Assembly (NCBI GenBank): GCA_049999805.1
Contig: JBNGIO010004124.1
Location: 1-48,596 of the forward strand
DNA from: Folioceros fuciformis
Lineage: Eukaryota; Anthocerotophyta; Anthocerotopsida; Anthocerotales
DNA length: 48,596 nucleotides
Direction: 5' to 3'
Positions within the stretch are counted from its first letter, which is position 1, and each line of letters opens with the position of its first letter. The notes beneath the pieces were generated by a model that searched no databases, was not told the DNA's origin, and worked only from the letters and a program-made list of their open reading frames with translations. Made by a program: the position numbers and the translations under genes. Positions 43,755 to 48,596 of this stretch are shown here, piece after piece.

Positions 43755-44900
43755 CCCGCAAAGGAGCTGAAGACTTCAACTCCAGCTGTGAAGAGGGGGC
43801 TCAAGCTCAAGCAAGGAGGCAGCAACAAGCATCGGAGCGTGGGCAAAGAGCAGTGGAAAGGGAGCTGAGGCACCATGGCAGCTCCAGCTATTGCAATGCC
43901 CACCAAGCAGCCATACCCCTTGTATGGGGAGAAGAAGGGGTATGAGAACCCGGATGAGTTTGTGGAGAGGTTTGAACAGCTGACCCTTGCTAACCAGGAA
44001 TTAGCGGAGTGCCAAGAAGAGAAGGAAGGAAGCTGAATCCACTACAGGATCGGAGGAGGAAGGGAAGAGCACTCCACATGTGGAAGGGTCAGGCCATGAG
44101 GATGGAGATAAGGGGGGACAGATCTCCGAGAGGGAAAAACTAAGGACTGAAAAGGAAGTAGCTCCAGCAAAGGAGGGGAACCTGGAATTTCCACCAGATG
44201 TGCGGGGAGAGGTCATGGACATGATCCAGGAAGAGCTGGATAAGGCAACAAAGATGGCAAGACCTGTGGCTGCAAGTGAGCCACCTAGGGAGGTGGCAGC
44301 AGTGACTAAAAGCACAGCCAGGGCTGACCAGAAGCCATTCGACTTGGCTGGGGCCATCATGGATCAGCAATTTGCTGTCACCTTTGGCCAGCTCTTGAAG
44401 GACAACCCCAAATACCGGCAGCAAGTCTGGAAGGCCTTACAGGAAGCCCAACCCAAGAAGAAGAAGAGGCTGCCTAAATCAGGGCCAAGGGTGTCAGCCC
44501 CTACGGTCAACATGGTGTCCATGGTGGACCAAGGGCCGGCCAAGTTGCAGGTGGAGATTGCGGGCTGCGTGATTAAGAGGGTTCCGCTGGACACGGGTTC
44601 AAGGGTGAATATCATGACGAAGGACACCGCTAAGAAGCTCGGGTTGGAGGTGGAGCCCACAACCAAGGTCTTGAGGCTGGCTTATATGTCCAGGGTGCAG
44701 CCGTGGGGGAGCTGAGGGGGGTGACCACAACCATAGGGACCATTCCCTACCTCCTCAATTTTGTGGTTATTCAGCACAAGGCACTGGGCTATGACATCTT
44801 GCAGGGCAGGACTGGTTGTATGGCTCAAGGTGCAGGCTATCATGGGGGAGGAAGGAAGTGGCCTTCAAACCATCGGAATGGGACCCCAAGACAAAGGAGG
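43755..44900 (+). pseudogene. Gypsy gag remnant and protease
   Basis: Frame pieces give a Gag N-terminal part (ATG 43875: MAAPAIAMPTKQPYPLYGEK, YENPDEFVERFEQLTLANQE) that stops after about 54 codons. A longer frame (44080-44715) carries acidic linker and the protease active site VPLDTGSRVNIM. The protease continues after a frameshift near 44700 (GELRGVTTTIGTIPYLLNF, LGYDILQGR). Most of a normal Gag is missing, which suggests an internal deletion. Confidence 0.7.
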
Positions 44901-45439
44901 GCAGGATTTGCTTGAGTTGGAGCCGGGACGTCTATCTAGGTGAGACCCCCACGGAAATGGAGGTATACGTCCGTAGGAGACACATCTGAATTGGAGGAGG
45001 GGGAAGGGGAGGACAAGTTCCCCTTTTCTCAAATCTCATGGTTAGATGAAGAGGAGGACTACCGGAGGGATATTCCTTATTCCCTGAACCGGGTGGAGTG
45101 TTTTGGAATCACCCTAGACTGCACCATGGTAGGGGCTGAAGGACCAACCGTGGATGAGCAGGCTAGTGAGGTTGCTGAAGAGAAGGTCCAGGAGGGGGGT
45201 CCACGTGCCAAAGGAGGGTGTGAAAGAAGGGGAGCTGATGGAAGGGGGCTGTGACCCAAGGGCAGATGGACCTGTTGGTGATGATCCGGAGGTCACAAGG
45301 TTCGCCTCCGAGGACCTATTCAGAGAATGGGGAATGAGGGAGGAAGATCCCCGGGAGCCGGAAGAAGGGTTTGGAGTTAGCTCAGCACCGGTGGACCGTG
45401 AATGGGTGCAACCTGATGAAATCAAGGATGTGGAGGTAC

Positions 45440-46870
45440 TACCGGGCAGGTGCTGAAGTTTGCAAAACGGCTGGATGCCACATTGGAGGAGGGCATGAAG
45501 CAACTCTTGGCTGAGTTCATCGATGTGTTTGCTTTTGAGGTGACGGACATGAAGGGAATTCCCAAAGAATGGGGGGAGCACAAGATTGACTTGGAACCAG
45601 GAGCTGTCCCTGTCCGAATTCCACAATACAAGCTAAATCCAAAGTACTCTATGAAGTAAAGGAGCAGCTGGAGCTGTACGTGAAGGCATATATGCTTTTT
45701 CCCATTGTGAACTTGGAGTGGGTGGCTCCAATGGTGGTGGTGCCCAAGAAACAGCCTGGTAAGATTCGGGTGTGCCAAGATTGGAGGAGGCTGAACAAGG
45801 CTACCAAGAAGGACCATTTTCCCTTGCCATACATTGACAACATTCTAGATTTGGTGGCTGGTCGAATGATGTACTCTAATCTGGATGGCCACTCCCGTGA
45901 CAATCAACTGTCCTTAAGGGAGAGTGGCTGGCCATTGACAGCCTTCACATCTGATTGGGGAACATATGCCTACAAGAGGAGTGCATTTGGGTTGACAGGA
46001 GCACCAGGGTCCTTTATGCGCAGCATGTACAAGATCTTCAAGGATTTCCTCCACAAGTTCCTGGAGGTGTTCACAGATGACTTCTACGTGTCTAGGGGAG
46101 TGGAACAACATCTGGAGCACCTAAGGCTATGCTTGGCCAGGTGCAGTGAGACACAGCTTTGTTTGCATTCGGAGAAGTGCTATTTTGGCATGGCTGAAGG
46201 GATTTTGCTGGGTCATAGAATTTCAGCACGAGGCATTGAAGTGAACCTGGATAAGGTGAAGGTGATTGCTGCTTTGAGGGCCCCAACCACACTTAAGGAG
46301 CTGCGTGGTTTTCTTGGAATGGTAGGGTACTGTCACCGTTTTGTGCCCAATTTTGCTAGACGGGCTGCTCCTTTGACAGGCCTATTGAGGAAGGAGCAAC
46401 CTTGGGAATGGACTGTGGAGAGGGAGGCTGCGTTTTAGGACTTGAGGACCACCCTTGTGATAGCACCCACCCTCAAGGGGCCTGATTGGGACAGGAAATT
46501 TCATGTGTACGTGGATGTGTCTGCATTTGCCATTGGGACAGTCCTAAGCCAGCGGGATGAGAAGGGGAGGGACTACCCAATCTACTATGCTGGACACCAA
46601 CTCACGGAGGCTGAGCGCAAGTACACCACAACCGAGAGGGAGGCACTTGGCATGGTTTACTCATGTCGTAAATTTCATCATTACTCCTCTCCTATGAGTT
46701 TTTGTTCCATGTGGATCATTTTGCTCTCAAGCACCTGGTCAACAAGGCAGATCTATCGGGCTGGATAGTCCACTGGATTTTGCTCCTATAGGAGTTCACA
46801 TTCACCGTGGAAACAAGAGAAGGGTGCAGACATGTGAATGCTGATTTCCTGTCAAGGCTGAAGACAAAGA
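45440..46870 (+). pseudogene. Gypsy reverse transcriptase and RNase H
   Basis: The RT part starts near 45450 (QLLAEFIDVFAFE, PVRIPQYKLNPKY), shifts frame near 45655, then shows WVAPMVVVPKKQPGKIRVCQDWRRLN, the first catalytic Asp in SNLDGHS, SAFGLTGAP and the catalytic pair FTDDFYV. After a TAG at 46436-46438 the RNase H reads FHVYVDVSAFAIG and YTTTEREALGMVY. A shift near 46680 and a TAG near 46888 follow. Confidence 0.85.
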
Positions 46871-46959
46871 AAGTGGTTCAAGACTAGGAAGATGACTTTT
46901 CGGAAGAGGCGTTTTCAGCAGAGCCAGTTGGGAAAGAAAGGGCCAAACCAAATGCTAAG

Positions 46960-48273
46960 TTGCCAAGAGATGGAGGTGTGGCGCCGAATGAGAAGGGGAG
47001 AAGAGGGTTTCGTAAACTGTCTTACCAAGAGGTATCTGATTTTTTAGGCACGGGGGAATTTCCAGCTGATCTCTCACGGCAGCAGCAACGGCTGTTCCTT
47101 TATTTCATGAGGCTGGTAGTTAAGCACAAGGACAAGGTGTATCGCACAGGAGCTGATGGAGTGGACCGTTTGTGGGTCAACCATGACAAAGTGGAGCAGG
47201 TTATCAACTCCTTGCATGAGGGAGAGGCTGGAGGTCATTATGCAGCCCATGTAACCTGTAGAAAAATTATGGCAGTAGGGTATTGGTGGCCAACAATGCA
47301 TGCTGATGCTTGGGAATTCATCAAGAGGTGTGATGCGTGCCAAAGGGTGGGGAAGCCTACCAAGACAACACAATGGCCATTGGTCCCCATCCTAGCTCTA
47401 GCACCATTTGAGAAGTAGGGGATTGATTTCGTAGGACCAATTCAGCCAAAGTCCAAGGGGAGGCAAAACCAATACATCTTGGTAGCAACCGACTACTGCA
47501 CACGCATGGTGGAGGCTCAAGCTTTGCCCGTGGACACAGCGAATGTGGTGGCCAGATTTTTGTTTGAGCAGATCATCACAAGGTATGGATGTCCGTTACA
47601 GCTCGTAAGTGACAGGGGCACTCACTTCATCAATGAAGTGGTCAAGCACATGACTGAATATTTCAGTATCAGTCATAGGAAGACCACTCCCTCCAACCCC
47701 AAGGCCAATTGGCTCACGGAGAAGGCTAATGGGTTGTTATGCAAGATTCTCAGCAAGCTAACCGTCACATATGCTCATGACTGGGATAGGAAGCTTCATT
47801 CAGCCTTGTGGGCATATAGGACTGCGGAGAAGGTCACTACCTAGCAGACCCCTTATTATCTCACCTATGGACACTCCCCGGTCATGCCAATTGAATTCGA
47901 GGTACCTACCTTGAGAATGCAGGAGAGCAACTGATTGCCAGTGGAGGAGAGCCAGCTGGAGAGGTTGACTAGTTTTGTGCAGCATGAGGAGGATAAAGGA
48001 CGGGCCTTGGCTGTTTTCCTTGAGGTCCAGGAGAGGAGGAAGAAATGGCATGACCAGAAGTTGCGTAAACAGGAGTATGTCTTCCCTGGAGATTTGGCCT
48101 TATTATACGACAATAAGTACATGCACTTTCCAGGAAAGCTGCACTTGAGGTGGATGGAGCCTTACAGAGTGCTGGAGGTGTATGAGAATGGATCTATCCA
48201 ACTACAGCACCTCAATAGCCCTAACTTGCCAACTAGAGTCAACGGCTGGCGAGTGAAGAAATATTATCAGTAG
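46960..48273 (+). pseudogene. Gypsy integrase
   Basis: The zinc domain (HEGEAGGHYAAH...CDACQ) and the D,D-35-E core are recognisable: GIDFVGP, VSDRGTHF and WLTEKANG. The C-terminal part (GDLALLYDNKYMHFPGKLHLRWMEPYRVLEV) is the GPY/F-like module. Stops at 47416 (TAG where Trp is usual before GIDF), 47842 (TAG) and about 47932 (TGA) interrupt it. The last frame ends at 48273. Confidence 0.85.
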
Positions 48274-48290
48274 TTGGTGGGGACGCCAAC

Positions 48291-48307
48291 AAATGAGAAG
48301 GGGAGTA
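48291..48307 (+). other. Polypurine tract of the gypsy element
   Basis: AAATGAGAAGGGGAGTA lies 18 bp after the integrase stop and directly before a TG that begins the 3' LTR, as expected for the plus-strand primer. Confidence 0.65.
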
Positions 48308-48596
48308 TGTGGAGACCACATGGTAGACGGGCCTCTTAGAAACAGGGTAGTATTTTTTTTTTTGAGTTTTGAGTGAATTCCTTGGAAGGATAATTAGGAA
48401 ACTATGTTAGATAGGACTAGATTAGGTAGGCTGATTAGGAGATAGCGGTAGTGGAAATCAGAGAGTGAACAGTCGTCTAGCTAACCCGTGCCCATGGAGA
48501 AGGCGAAGTAATGGGTGGAGTGTGCCCGTCACGAGGGATGCCTGCATGTGTGGAACCCTAAGTCAGGTGTGTGAGGGTGAGTGGGGGCCTTGGGAG
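48308..48596 (+). repeat. 3' LTR of the gypsy element, truncated by the window end
   Basis: It begins TGTGGAGACCACATGG directly after the polypurine tract. At least 289 bp are present. The end is outside the window. Confidence 0.65.

Larger units (their letters stand above)
43653..48596 (+). mobile_element. Ty3/gypsy LTR retrotransposon, nearly full length but inactive
   Basis: The order PBS, gag, PR, RT, RNase H, IN, polypurine tract, 3' LTR is complete and typical of Ty3/gypsy. Many stops (for example TAG at 46436, TAG at 47416, TAG at 47842, TGA near 47932) and at least three frameshifts break the polyprotein. The 3' LTR is cut by the window end. Confidence 0.85.

Overview
The window looks like nuclear DNA of a land plant, probably a non-seed plant and most likely a bryophyte such as a moss. 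Supporting signs are two DYW-type pentatricopeptide repeat (PPR) RNA-editing proteins with very uniform repeats, a PORR organelle splicing factor, a chloroplast-type phosphoserine aminotransferase, an AZG1-type purine permease, a TTTAGGG-type telo-box, short GT-AG introns and decayed Ty1/copia and Ty3/gypsy elements. No single marker fixes the species. Gene models were made by hand: exon edges come from reading-frame continuity plus remembered similarity to Arabidopsis orthologues, and no search was run.

Layout. Bases 1-33405 are gene-rich: CPSF160 (+), FAM136A-like (-), PSAT (+), cytosolic HSP70 (-), PORR/WTF protein (-), ribosomal protein eS27 (+), two tandem PPR-DYW genes (+,+), AXR1-like NEDD8 E1 subunit (+), an unrecognised coiled-coil protein (+) and an AZG1-like permease (-). 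These are mostly unrelated housekeeping genes, as expected for a plant chromosome; no operon logic applies. The two PPR genes are a tandem duplication that has since changed repeat number.

Bases 33800-48596 are a retrotransposon graveyard: a decayed copia gag (-), a copia gag-PR-IN piece with one LTR edge (-) inserted in the RT of another copia fragment (-), a gag-protease remnant (-) that runs into part of a C5 cytosine-DNA methyltransferase, and a nearly full-length but stop-ridden Ty3/gypsy element (+) whose 3' LTR is cut by the window end.

Most interesting points: (1) the methyltransferase piece attached to a retroelement gag-protease at about 39466-39745; (2) both PPR-DYW proteins carry an N-terminal module resembling the PDF motif of OSB organellar single-stranded-DNA-binding proteins and lack the terminal DYW tripeptide; (3) the two PPR genes differ by one whole 306-bp PPR unit and by their predicted base-recognition residues; (4) an uncharacterised repeat-containing coiled-coil gene.
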